From NCBI GenBank assembly GCA_017871115.1, contig JAFCIZ010000002.1, forward strand, positions 2,935,501 to 2,999,500: a stretch of DNA of 64,000 nt. Direction: 5' to 3'. This document shows positions 1-11,426 of this stretch, piece by piece. Position 1 is the first letter of the stretch. Every line of letters starts with the position of its first letter. Under the pieces are notes generated by a model, which worked only from the letters and a program-made list of their open reading frames with translations, was not told the DNA's origin and did no database searches. The stretch is from Cunninghamella blakesleeana. Its lineage: Eukaryota > Mucoromycota > Mucoromycetes > Mucorales > Cunninghamellaceae. A program made the translations under genes and the position numbers.

Positions 1-7
1 TATTTAC

Positions 8-1210
8 CCTTGACCAATTTTAACCATATCAGTATAAATGGTAGTAGGATCCGCATTTCCACAAATTTCTTTTAATTTTTTAACTACTTCAGCGTCTTTT
101 AATGCATTTAATTTCCTATCTTTTGATGATCTACGTTTCACTGCACCTACTGTTGATGTTGTATTTACTGTAGTTGTTAATTTAGTATCTGTTAAATTAT
201 CATTTTCTTTTACTTTTTCATTTACGCTTTCTTGTTTTTGTTGTTGAGATAAAGAAGCAAGTGAAGGAGAGGAAGTAGGAGTATTATTTTCTTTTTGTAA
301 TTCTGGATATGTATTTTCTTTTAATATGTCCTTATCATTATCCGCTGTCATTGCCATCATTGCCGTAGCAGGTGAAGATTTTAAATGATTATTATTATTA
401 GTTGAAATTACATCTATATAAGATTGATTTGATACAGCTGTTGTTGTTGAATTGGTTTTTATTGATAGATTACAATCATTTTTATAATTACTATTATTAT
501 TATTAGTGGTGGAATACATGGAGGAAGATCTTTTATCAAAAGGTAATGGATTGGTAAGAGTGACTTCGGAATCCATTTTGATTTGTTCGTTAGTTAAGCT
601 TTTCCTGCTGTTATTTTCGTGTGCATGATTCTTTTTGCCTATTAAATGAAAAAAAGGAAAATGAAACAAATAAATAAATCCATTATTAGTATGTTCATTT
701 AAATTTGCATTTTAGAAGATCATTTAGGAGCGAACAAATAAATATATTTACCAACAGACGGATGATACTCGTTTGTTTCCTATAAAGGAAATAAGAAACA
801 ATGTGATGTGTATGCGTGTGTAAGTGAGTGTTAATATTTATTTTATACATGAATTTTTTATTTTTCTATTATATATATATACATATGTTATTTTCATTTC
901 TATTTTAATTTACCTGAGATGATATTGTATTTGTATAACAACTTGATTTTCTTTTTTTTTCAGAAGTTTTGAATTTTGACCAACGTTTCCAAGTGGATGA
1001 TGTATTTTCACGTTCTTCATTGGTAGGTGATGATGGTTCCATAGCTTCCGGAATTTTATTCCAAACATCCTCATTTAAATTTCGAGAACCTTGATAAAAC
1101 TCTATAGCATCAATCACAGCCTATAACAAATATTATTTGTACCACCATATTCAAAAAAAAAAAAGAGACATATATATGAGATAAACATGATCACATAGTA
1201 ATAAGTCTCC

Positions 1211-1242
<32 letters not shown>

Positions 1243-2215
1243 GTTTATATACCTGAGGATTTTGTTCTTGTTCCTTTTTAGTAATTCCACTATGTCTTAA
1301 TAATACTTGCCATTCATTTGGTAATCCAGTAAATTCACCGGTATCAGGATCAAATCCAACGTGAGTCACATGTCGTGTATTATAAGGTAATGAAATAGTT
1401 GATGTTGCTTTGGTTGCATTATTATTATTATTGGATAACATATCTATGGTATGTATATGTACGTATGTATGTCGAAAAATAAAACATATATTATGATAAT
1501 GTTATTATTTTGAGTTTTCATAGAAACATAACATTCATCATTTTATTATTTTGTTTTATTCTATTTATCTTACCAGTAAAACCAATAACAAACTTATCCA
1601 GAACACCTCTTAATGAGGATCTATCTCTAGGTTTTCCAAAATAAAGTGAAGAATCATTTGATTCTGATCCATGTTGTACTGAAGAACGACGTTCAGAGGA
1701 GGAGTGATGATGAGAAGATGGTTTTATTAAATTAGAAGCTAAAGAATGAAGTGTAGCTGTATTAGAAGTAGGATGGTGATGTTCATTTATGGAAGAAGGA
1801 TGAGGAGGAGGAGGGGGAGGGTAATATTGACTTGATAATTGAATATCAATTTGATGATTATGATGAGGATTTGTTTGTGAAGGTGAAGAAACATTACTTG
1901 TATTATAAAGTTTTGTAACAGTATTTTTAGCACTAAGGTTAAAATGACGTGATAAAGAAGGGCTCGATTTATATGATTTGATTAAATAAGCAGGTTGTTG
2001 TTTTGGTTGAAATACATTGGCCAAAGAACGTCGTGTTACTGTTGGTTGTTGTCTATCTTGTATTTGATTAGAATAATTTACTATATAATAAAAAATCAAA
2101 TATCGATAAAGGAAAAATATGAATATTTAAAGTTTAAGTTTTCTGTTATGCAAAATATTTTAAATATATATTTATTACGTTTTGAAGTATATTCTATATC
2201 TTGTGAAGTAGTCAT
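8..2215 (-). CDS. PAK/Ste20-type p21-activated kinase, N-terminal part (cut by window edge)
   Basis: Serine/threonine kinase activated by Cdc42/Rac GTPases, acting in polarity and MAPK signalling. Six exons join in frame: 2179-2215, 1574-2080, 1253-1443, 914-1120, a 28-base microexon 752-779, and 8-638, which ends at a GTAAATA donor at the window edge. The protein starts [20 protein letters not shown] domain lies near residues 195-240 ([20 protein letters not shown], then [12 protein letters not shown] and [16 protein letters not shown]). A long Ser/Asn/Thr-rich linker follows, and the kinase domain begins at about residue 525 ([10 protein letters not shown], the start of the glycine loop). 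Catalytic motifs lie outside the window. I see no PH domain before the CRIB, which favours Ste20/Shk1 over the Cla4 class. The start is chosen because exon 1 (37 bases, phase 1) fits the 2080 acceptor exactly. Family certain, subclass less so. Confidence 0.9.
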
Positions 2216-2339
2216 GTATATATATTTTTATTATAATTTTAAATAAATTACTAAATGATAAATGAGAAAGTGAAAGAGAAGAGCGTTAAGAAAAAAAAAA
2301 AAAAGATAAAAAGTCAATATTTTGCCCCAGTATATATAA

Positions 2340-2370
<31 letters not shown>

Positions 2371-2989
2371 GGAGTTATTTGATTTAAGGAGAAAAAAAAA
2401 ATCAAAAAACTTAATGCGCGGAGACTAAATTATTTCCTATGCCTTAAAAATGATTTTTTGCTTGATTTTTTTTATATATTTACTTGCTATTATTATTATG
2501 ACTATTTGTTTATAATATTCATTTCCTATTTTAATAATGATTCTGCAAAATAAAATATCATTTGAACATTTTATTTTGTAAACATATAATGTATATTTAC
2601 TGACATATTTTACCAAGCTTTTGCGTATTTTCTTTATTTGTATAGAAGTCAATAGGTTGGAAACTTAGCTAAATTAGTAGAAGAAAAAAAATAAAAATAA
2701 AAAGTTGTCAACAAAAAAAAACCTGTTAAATTCCTAAAATATTATTCTTAAATCAAAATTAGTTTATAAAGCCCAGCTATTTTTTTTAACATTCACTTTT
2801 CTTTCTTTCCTCTTCCTTTTCCAGTATAGATTTTTTTTTAAGTTGGTAATAAAATATACCACGTTTCTTCCCAAAGGAAGTCTGTGAGAGGGAAATATAC
2901 ATATATATATAAATCATGAGGGCCACTGTTTCGTCATTGTTTTGAAACTAAAGTACCTGGATAATTTCATAATAACAAATAAACGTTTC

Positions 2990-3023
<34 letters not shown>

Positions 3024-4568
3024 AATAGAATAACATAAATAGGTATATGTTTTTATTATTTTTTTTCTTTTCTCTCGTTCTCACTCTCTCTTTTTCATTC
3101 TTTTTTTTTTTTATTGATTTTTATTTTATATATTTATACATTTTTTGATTATTATAATTATTATCTTGAATGAAATATCCATATTCTTTATGACCAAGTT
3201 ATGTATATTAAATATTATACCACAATCCAACGATGTTTATTACCAAAGAAGAAGGGGAAGAAGTAAAAGGTCGGGTTACTCAAACGAGGATCGAACAAAA
3301 ACTGTTCATTTTTCTACAATAGTAGTAGTCAATCACCCTTCAACTATTTGCTTAGTACGAAATACGAAACCTGGTGAAACAAGAAACAATATCAATAAAC
3401 ATTGTTTAAAAAAACTATAAAAAATAATAAAAATACATGTACAAATATATAAATATATATATATATATATAATCGGTAGATCAGTCAAGATTATTTTAAT
3501 AATAAAAATATAACCTAATCATATGATACCTTTTTATGTAAATATGTTATATTCGTTAGGTGATATAGAATTGTCGATCCACCTAAAAAAAAGGAGGGAA
3601 CTAGATCCCATTTTAAAACACAAGTTTCTTTCTTTTTTCTCTTTTCTGCGATTTGTCTAATTATTTTTTATAATAATAATTTTATTTTACCAAATATGTT
3701 TAATGATCCTCTGCATTTGAAAGATTGATTGGCTAAAAATAGGTCTCATATATAAAATGAATCCTTTTTCCTTTTAACGATAATAAATTTTTTTTATTAT
3801 TATTTACAATTGATTTTATATATAAAAAATCTCGAGTGGTTTCATTATCCAAATCTTTTTTTTTAATTATTTACCACTCTTTTTAGTTTTAAAAACTGAA
3901 AAAAAAATAGGATTTTTCATTTTTTTTGGTTTAAACGATAATGATGAGGATATGTATCGGAGCTAAAGCTGTTACACATAGTTAATGGTTGTGGGTACCT
4001 CGATCCATTTTGGATATAAACCCATATGTTATATATAAAGAATACATATATGTACCTTGAAAGAAAATGAAAAAAAGACTTGATTTGTATATAAAGAATA
4101 AAAATAATCATCATCATAATAAATAAATAAAAAAAACGAATGATTCTACTCTTTTTTTTTTTTTTTTTTTAAAAATAGATAATAATAAATAAAAACAATA
4201 ATCAACATTAGGTAAATTTTTTTCATGGTTACTTTTATTATTAAGGAGAGAAAAACTTTACCAACCTAAAGCATGGGCTTTTCATTCTCCGGCTAACTCT
4301 CTCCCTTTTATAAAAAAAATTTTCAAGAGAATTTTTTTTTTTTATTTATTCTCTTTCTTTTCTCTCTCTCTCTTTTTTTTTTCTTTTTCTTTTCCCAAAA
4401 AAAAAAATATACACTGTATAAAAACATAACAGCTGGTCTGTTTTAAACATTCTATACATATATTATTTTCATTATCATTATCATTATTATTTATTCTACT
4501 TCTACTTTGTTTATATATATATACTTTTTTTATACCTTTTTTAACTTGAAAAACTTCTTTTATTTAAA
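2216..4568. other. Divergent intergenic region between the PAK and coiled-coil genes
   Basis: About 2.3 kb of AT-rich DNA with ATT trinucleotide runs (for example 2340-2364 and 2992-3022) and pyrimidine-rich stretches at 3063-3112 and 4340-4395, the latter just ahead of the plus-strand gene at 4569. A patch around 3220-3420 is less AT-rich and has a plus-strand frame of 76 codons from the ATG at 3190 (contains RRRGRSKRSGYSNEDRTK). I recognise no domain and no splice partner in it, so I do not call it a gene. Confidence 0.5.
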
Positions 4569-5233
4569 ATGATGAATACGGATAATGAAACAATGACAAC
4601 TCAATTAGGAGGTCTTCGACTTCAAGGTAAATAAATTATAAACGATAAAGAACTTTTGTTAAATATATATGTATTTTTTTATTTACCTTATTATTTGCTA
4701 TTATTAAAATAGATAATTCACTCTCTTCTGAAAGTAAAGTCACTCGATTAGAAATTGAAAACGCTTATCTTGCACAACAAAATGAACACCTTCAAAGAGA
4801 ACTTTCCTTTGCACGATATACTATCAATGCATTGAAAACCATTACTCAACAAAAAGATACTTCTCTTCAAGAAACGCGTTTTGAATTAGAAAAGGCTTAT
4901 TTACGTATTAAAATGCTGGGCATGTCAATGATGCGTCAACAACAAGATCTTATTTATCAACAACAGCAACACCAACATCATGAACAACAACAATCAGCTG
5001 GTCTAGGTATTGTAGAAGAAGATAAACCCATGTTGATCATGGATACTGATTCTTCGGATGACCAACAAGAATTATCAGATGAAGATGAAGTTATCGAAAC
5101 ACCTCGTCGTCCTTTATCTAGTATTATGACTAAACTTCCTTTACGTCAACAACCTAACATGGTTTTTGATAATCATCATCATCATTCTCAACCTAATAAT
5201 AATTCTACTCTTTCTTTCAATTACAATTTGTAA
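4569..5233 (+). CDS. Small coiled-coil protein of unknown function
   Basis: Two exons, 4569-4626 and 4713-5233, give 192 residues. The ATG at 4569 follows a CT-rich tract and exon 1 splices in frame through a GTAAAT donor and an AATAG acceptor. Residues about 20-90 form a predicted coiled coil with regular leucine/aliphatic heptads (RLEIENAYLAQQNEHLQREL, later LEKAYLRIKMLGMSM). A Gln/His-rich stretch follows, then an acidic patch (DTDSSDDQQELSDEDE) and a low-complexity His/Asn tail. No catalytic motif, signal peptide or membrane segment is visible. I do not recognise the family. An oligomerising adaptor or cytoskeletal accessory role is possible from the coiled coil alone and from nothing else. 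Confidence 0.75.
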
Positions 5234-6013
5234 ATATTTTTTTATATAAATTTATATATATCATTTTATTCGTTTTTTTTTTTCTTATCATTAAAAAAAA
5301 AAATTACTTAGTATATTTATTTAGTTTTATTTTTTTTTTTAAAAAATATATATAAATATATATATATAAATATAATATTTAATTATTTATAATTAAGTAT
5401 TATTCTTACTCCTATATATATATACATATATATATATACATATATTCTTACATTATTTTTTAAAATAATAATAAAAAATAGTTTCATTGAGTGAAATTTT
5501 TTTATATTAAATTTAATAAGAAAAAGGGATAACTGTTTACGTATTATATTGTAACACAATTTTGAATCTTTTTTGATTTTCAAAAAAAAATTTATTTAAT
5601 TTGTATTGAAATTAAGAAATGAAGAGCGACTAAAGTATTATAAGATAGACAGTAAAAATCAAATTAGATAGATAAATTTTGCTTAACAGCTTATAAACAT
5701 AAATAAATAAATAAATAAATAAATATATTAGATTTTTATAATATTAAATTATTTATATATATAAAAAAAAGTGCGGTAGGCCGAATTTTTTAAAAATTAA
5801 TTTGAGAGATTTTTTTAAAGGTCAATTTTTTTTTTTCTTTCCCCTCTCTCTTTTTTTTTTTCTTTTTTTAATATATTATTATATAATATATATCAATCAT
5901 ATTTATACATATAATAAATATAAATATATACAAATATATACATATTTATATAGATAAATACATTCATATATAGATAAATATTCATAAAAGTTTCGTGTAT
6001 ATAATTATTTAAT
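5234..6013. other. AT-rich intergenic region upstream of the CLIP-170-like gene
   Basis: About 780 bases, almost entirely A and T, with TA-dinucleotide and TAAA tetranucleotide runs (5703-5724). A pyrimidine-rich tract at about 5824-5868 probably belongs to the promoter of the gene starting at 6014. I see no gene here. Confidence 0.5.
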
Positions 6014-9000
6014 ATGTCCAAGATTGCTAGACCCCCTTTACCTAATACCGCCACTACAACTCTTACTTCTACATCCAAAATGGAAGCACAACAAACCATG
6101 GAAGATTTTAATACGATATCAACCTCAAATTTTAATAATAATAATAATAAAAAATTAAAACCTTCCCAATCCACTCGTATTTCCAAATCACCATCTGTAC
6201 ATAAACAAAAAGATACTATGGATCCTGTTTCTTCTGATAACAATAACAATAATAATAATATTAATAATAACAATAATAATAGATCATCAATCAATAAGTC
6301 ATCATCCACTCTTGTAATAGGTGAACGTGTCACTATTCCTACAATGAATATTATTGGAACTTTAAGATTTATGGGTGCAACGGAATTTAAACCTGGTATA
6401 TGGTGTGGAATTGAATTAGATACAATAGGTGCTGGTAAAAATAATGGTTCTGTAAAAGGGTAAATAGTAATAATAATAATAATAATAATAAAGGATGAAT
6501 AGGAATAAAATGTCAGTTGATCTTCTATATATATATATATATTTATCTATTTATTTATTTATTAGTATTCAATATTTTGAATGTCCTGATGATACTGGAT
6601 TATTTATTATGGCTACAAAAGTATTCCCTGAACCTAAATCTATAACACCACCATTACCAAGACAAGGACGAGAAAGAATTAAATCACATGTACAACCTGT
6701 AGCAAGTAAATCAGCACGTGTATCAAGCAAAACATCATTATCTTCCAATACACCTTTACCTAAACCTACAACTACAACTAAAAGGTCTATTACTACTCGG
6801 ATGCCAAACACTAAATCATCCATCACTACTCGATCATTACCTAAAGCACGTGCATCAGCATCACCTGTTGTACAACAATACCAGCAACAGCAAAAAAGAC
6901 CTTCAAATTCACCAATTCGTCATCATCGTGCATCAGCCTCTCCTACTGTCAAAAGAAATTCTACTTCTTCATCGTCTTCTTTTTCTTCTTCAACTATACA
7001 ACAGACTGGTTCATCTACTACTACATCAAGTAATAGTAATAAACGTGCTTCGGTAGTACGTATATCTGTTTCAAATCCAACTGTCCATATTATTGATGAT
7101 CACATTAAAAAAAAGAAAGAAACCTTGTCAGCAACTACAAATAATACTACTACTACTTCTAATATAATGACAGCAAATACTACTATCACTGCTACATCAC
7201 CATTTGAATTACATGATTCTCCTTCCTCTTCATCTTCTTCTTCTCCTTATGCAAGTGATACAGCCATCACTACCAAATCAAGTTCATCAGTTACAACACA
7301 TGCCACCTCACCTATTCCATCTACTTCACCACCACCCTCCTCTACATCACCTGTTCACAATAATAAAAAACAACCTTTAGTGGATATGGAGGAATTACAT
7401 CAATTATATGATTTATTACAAAAAGTGCAACGTGAAAAAGATGTATTAATTGAACAAATGGCTAATAAAGACGCTGCTTTTGAACGATTAGTATCTGCCA
7501 AAGAAAGCTATGCTTTACAAGTAGAAGAAAAAGAACAAACTCTTGTAAGACTACAACAGCAAATCTCCAATCAAGAAGATACCATAGCTTCCTTGTCTAG
7601 TACTATAGGGGAACATGAAAAAAAAGTAGAAAAAAAATTACAAGATGATGCTACGGAAGAACAATATAAACGAAGAGTAAGTAAATTAGAATCATTGGTT
7701 GCCACTTTACAACAACAAGCCAAAGAAGAATCCCAGCAACGTGAGCAGCAAGCAAGGGAGCATGCTGGTCAATTGGATTTAATTCGTCGTGAATTGGAAC
7801 AAGAAAAACAAGTTTGCCTTAGTTTGGAAAAGGAGTGTGATAGTTTACGATCAACTAGTATTGAAGCCATCGAAGCTTATGAACAATCCATTAGTCAATT
7901 AAAACAAGACCATTTCCATGCTTTAGAGGAAAAGGATTTACGTTTACGTCAAACTCAACAAGCTTTAGATGATTTAAAACGTCAATTACATTCCTTTGAT
8001 ACTGATGATGATGTTCATCATAGTTTGTTATTAAACAATGATATGGATGATGAATATGAAATGGATGATACAAACAGTCGCCATCTATTAGGTGGTAATA
8101 GTAGCTCCGCATCCTACCGTCGCCGTCTTTCATCTCAGCAACAATATGATGTCGATGCAAGATCTTGGTCAGAACAGCGTCATCGTTTAGAAGATCAACT
8201 GGACTTAACCATGACAGAATTAGAAAATGAACGACTATTAATGCAACAGCTAAAACAAGAAAGAGACCAATTAATGGAAGAAAAAAATCATTTACGTGTG
8301 CACCAACAATCTATGGAATCTCAATTTGCTAATTTACAAAAAGAATTAACTAAAGAAATTGATGATAAACGAAGATTAATGGAAGAAGCTGATACACAAT
8401 TTGAAATTCATGCTAAAACAGAAGACGATTTTTATCAATTGAAATTGGCTTATGATCGTTTAGAAAAACAACTACAATTCATGACAACAGCGACAGAGAA
8501 CTACAATGATGTTAATAATAATAAAGAAGTAGAACAAGGAGAACAAGAAAAGGATAATGATTCCTCAACATCAACAAAGAATTTAATGGAACAATATGAT
8601 CATAAAATAAAACAATTGGAACAGCAATGCAATCAATGGAAAACACAATACCAAGAAATGGAACAAGAATGTATGCGACTAATGGATGATATGTTGGATT
8701 TAGAAAAAGATAATAAAAAGAAAAATAAAGATGAAAATGATATTAAGGATAACAGTGTCGATGAAAATAATAATAATAACAGCAACAGTAATAATGATTT
8801 AGTCAAATCTCTCCAACAGCAATTGAAACAAACAAAAATGGACCATGAAAAAGTATTATTAGCAAAACAAGTAGAAAACCAAAAATTAAGTAAAGAATTG
8901 GCGGATTTGGAATCGTTGGTAGAAACTAAAGTGTTTAGTCAAGGAGAAGTGGAAGAAGCTTTAGAAAAAGAACGAGAAAAAGTGAAACAATTGGAAAAAA

Positions 9001-9279
9001 AATTAACTATTTTATCCATGGAAAATCAACCTATCGTTTGTGAACTTTGTCATCAAGAAGGTCATGATTTGTTAACTTGTAAAGAATACAAAAATAAACA
9101 ATTGAGTAATATGTCCTCTTCAGAAATGGTAAGTTGTATTATATATAAAACAAATCATTTTATAAATACATTAACTAATATAATTTATATTTTATTTATT
9201 TTAACTAGTTTTGTGAATATTGTGATCATTTTGGCGATCATTTTACAGAAGACTGTCCAAATCAAGATGAAACATTTTA

Positions 9280-9280
<1 letters not shown>
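6014..9280 (+). CDS. CLIP-170/Tip1-like microtubule plus-end tracking protein
   Basis: Links growing microtubule plus ends to the cortex and dynein machinery; yeast relatives are Bik1 and Tip1. Three in-frame exons (6014-6459, 6566-9128, 9209-9280) encode 1026 residues. One CAP-Gly domain sits at about 104-170 (GERVTIP, WCGIELD, GKNNGSVKGIQYFECP). A Ser/Thr/Pro-rich basic linker with repeated RASASP motifs follows; such linkers bind microtubules in CLIPs. A long coiled coil spans about 420-960. Two C-terminal CCHC zinc knuckles are present: CELCHQEGHDLLTC, then after a 9128/9209 intron CEYCDHFGDHFTEDC. The second knuckle is lost if the last intron is ignored, because the second-exon frame reads on into intron sequence. 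The usual GKNDG motif reads GKNNG here. Confidence 0.93.
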
Positions 9281-9311
<31 letters not shown>

Positions 9312-10086
9312 CCTATGTTTTTTTTTACCAACTTTATTCGTATTTTATTTAATGTTTTAACTTTTAATATATACATATATATATTTGCTTTTTGTTTTGT
9401 CTTTTTTTTGTACTATGTTGATACTTTTATTTAAATACCTTAATTGAATTGATTACTATTACAATTATTATTATTATTATTATTATACTTTTATTACTTT
9501 ATGTAGTTATTTTTGTTAATGCTTTATCAATAAATAAAAACATATATTTAATATTTTAGTAATATCATTTTATTGAAAAAAAAAAAAAATACACTTTTAT
9601 TATTCTTTTCAATATATATATATATATTTATGTATTTTTAAGTCAAATTTATATTTTACAACAAAGGCTTTTTATTTAAGATAAATATTTCTATTTTATT
9701 ATTTTATTTACGTATATATGTGTGTAGTGTAGTGTAATAATCTAATATATATTGCTTTTTGAATTATAAAAAATATTTGGTCATAGAAGTTATACTTTTG
9801 TTATTCATGATGGTTGTTTTTTTATACTCTTTGTTTAGTTGGCTATTTTTTTTTGCGTTAAATGTATTTTTTTATTATATAATAAATCTAATCTATAAAC
9901 CTACTTTACCCGAATTAATAAAATTGGCTATTCATGATTTTTAATTGACCTTTTGTGATTATTAGAGAACACCTTTTATGATTTTTAATTATTAGTCGTT
10001 TTTACTAACTACATATATCGATGTTTAGCATTTATTTTTGACTGCAGCCTTTTTTATTCGTGTAGTGAATTATTACTATTTCTATT

Positions 10087-10146
10087 GATTATATTTTATA
10101 GTTACTGGTACTGATTTTTAATTAGTTATTTCTTATGATGATTCTT
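10087..10146 (+). repeat. Dispersed AT-rich repeat, copy A
   Basis: The word ATATTTTATAGTTACTGGTAC here matches ATATTTTATAATTACTGGTAC near 46360 with one difference. Both copies are followed at similar spacing by TTTTTAATTA and then TGATGATTC or TGATGATTCT. Flanking words (TTTATGATTTTTAATT) also recur loosely. This looks like an old interspersed repeat of unknown type. Confidence 0.4.
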
Positions 10147-10445
10147 AAATAAACTTAACGAGTATTATTTTAATGATACCTAAATATATGTGTTTATTTG
10201 TTTGAGATAATATAAATAGGTTAGTAATATCAACTACTGTTTTACATCTCTTTTTATCTAAGTATAGGATTTCAATCTATAAACTTAAAAAAATTAATAA
10301 TCTAATTGATTAAAATAACATTTATTATTATTTATCCAATAAAGCCGATGATATATTTTAAAAAAATTAAAAATGCATTAAATAGTTTATTTTTTGCTAT
10401 TTCAAGTATCTTGATAAAACATAAAATAAAGTATAAATACATACA

Positions 10446-10456
10446 TAATTAATTAA

Positions 10457-10515
<59 letters not shown>

Positions 10516-10521
10516 TAATAA
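10446..10521. repeat. TAAA tetranucleotide microsatellite followed by AAT triplets
   Basis: About fifteen consecutive TAAA units run from 10451 and pass straight into about seven AAT units up to 10521. It lies between two convergent 3' ends and is likely polymorphic. No function is implied. Confidence 0.85.
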
Positions 10522-10698
10522 TAAGTAAACAAATAAATATATAAATAGTAGTTAATATAGTAGTTAATATAATAATGAGTGATAATAAATATGGTATTGT
10601 AATAGGCATGAAAATAAAAATAATTACAGTATATATATAAATGTTGGATTTTGTTTTTTAAGCTTTGATTTCGTATTTTAATTATATAATATTTATTC

Positions 10699-11391
10699 TT
10701 ATAGTTCCAAAGCACTTCCTTTACTAACTGTAGCTCGTCTTCCGGAAGTTCTTGGTGCACGTTCAAATAAAATAGGTCTCTTGCTAGCTTTTCTTGATCT
10801 AAGTAATTTGGTAGATTGGGTAGGGTGCGGTACTATTGTTATGGAATCCTCTATCATTGATTGTTGCTTTTGTACGGGTACAGGACGGTTATCTAAATGA
10901 GTTTTTAGTCTTTGATGTGGTACATTTACCTATAAAAAGATACAAATAATTATATAATTACACTTTTTTTCTTCTTCACATTCTCATTTTTTTAAAAGTA
11001 TTACATCGTTTTATATTATACTTACCGGAGGAGCTGGCATAGGAGTTGGCGAATCATATTCGCTAGGCAAAATCATAGGAGCAGATCGAGGGCCATTATC
11101 AAATTCAGATTCATAGATCATAGATACTTTTAAGTCTCTTTTGCTTCGTGGTTTTCGTTCAACAGGAGAAGCAGTAATTGTTCCTAAAGATAAATCTTCT
11201 TCACTTTGGATAGAACTTAGCATTTTTTGAGCCCGATAAGATACAGAATCAACTGGATGCAATGAATGTGTACTAATAGATCGTTGACGTCTTCTTTCAC
11301 CTCGTCTTCTTGTTTTTGTTTCTAAAGTTCCTTTTCTTAATTTATCCATTAAACTATCCATGATTGATTTTTCATTATCACCGCTTGCATC

Positions 11392-11426
<35 letters not shown>

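Larger units (their letters stand above)
9281..10698. other. Tail-to-tail intergenic region between CLIP-170-like and formin genes
   Basis: About 1.4 kb separates the two 3' ends. It holds AT microsatellites (9283-9310), a TAAA array, and a stretch at about 9930-10150 that repeats words such as ATGATTTTTAATT and resembles sequence near 46.36 kb (listed separately). No gene is visible; the hydrophobic frame at 9759-9944 is what AT-rich DNA gives by chance. Confidence 0.5.

Noticed and set aside
3145..3420. Plus-strand frame of 91 codons (or 76 from ATG 3190) in the PAK upstream region
   Set aside because: Composition is somewhat gene-like, but there is no domain, no splice partner and no second piece of evidence.
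3917..4117. Minus-strand frame considered as a PAK 5' exon
   Set aside because: It would need a 1.9-kb intron and a poor GTACCC donor. The 37-base exon at 2179-2215 fits frame and spacing far better.
6495..9284. CLIP-170-like coding frame read without its introns
   Set aside because: The first 23 codons and the last 53 are intron sequence. The spliced model restores the CAP-Gly domain and the second zinc knuckle.
9759..9944. Hydrophobic 61-codon frame
   Set aside because: Phe/Leu/Ile/Tyr-only composition is expected from AT-rich DNA; it has no start context or conserved feature.
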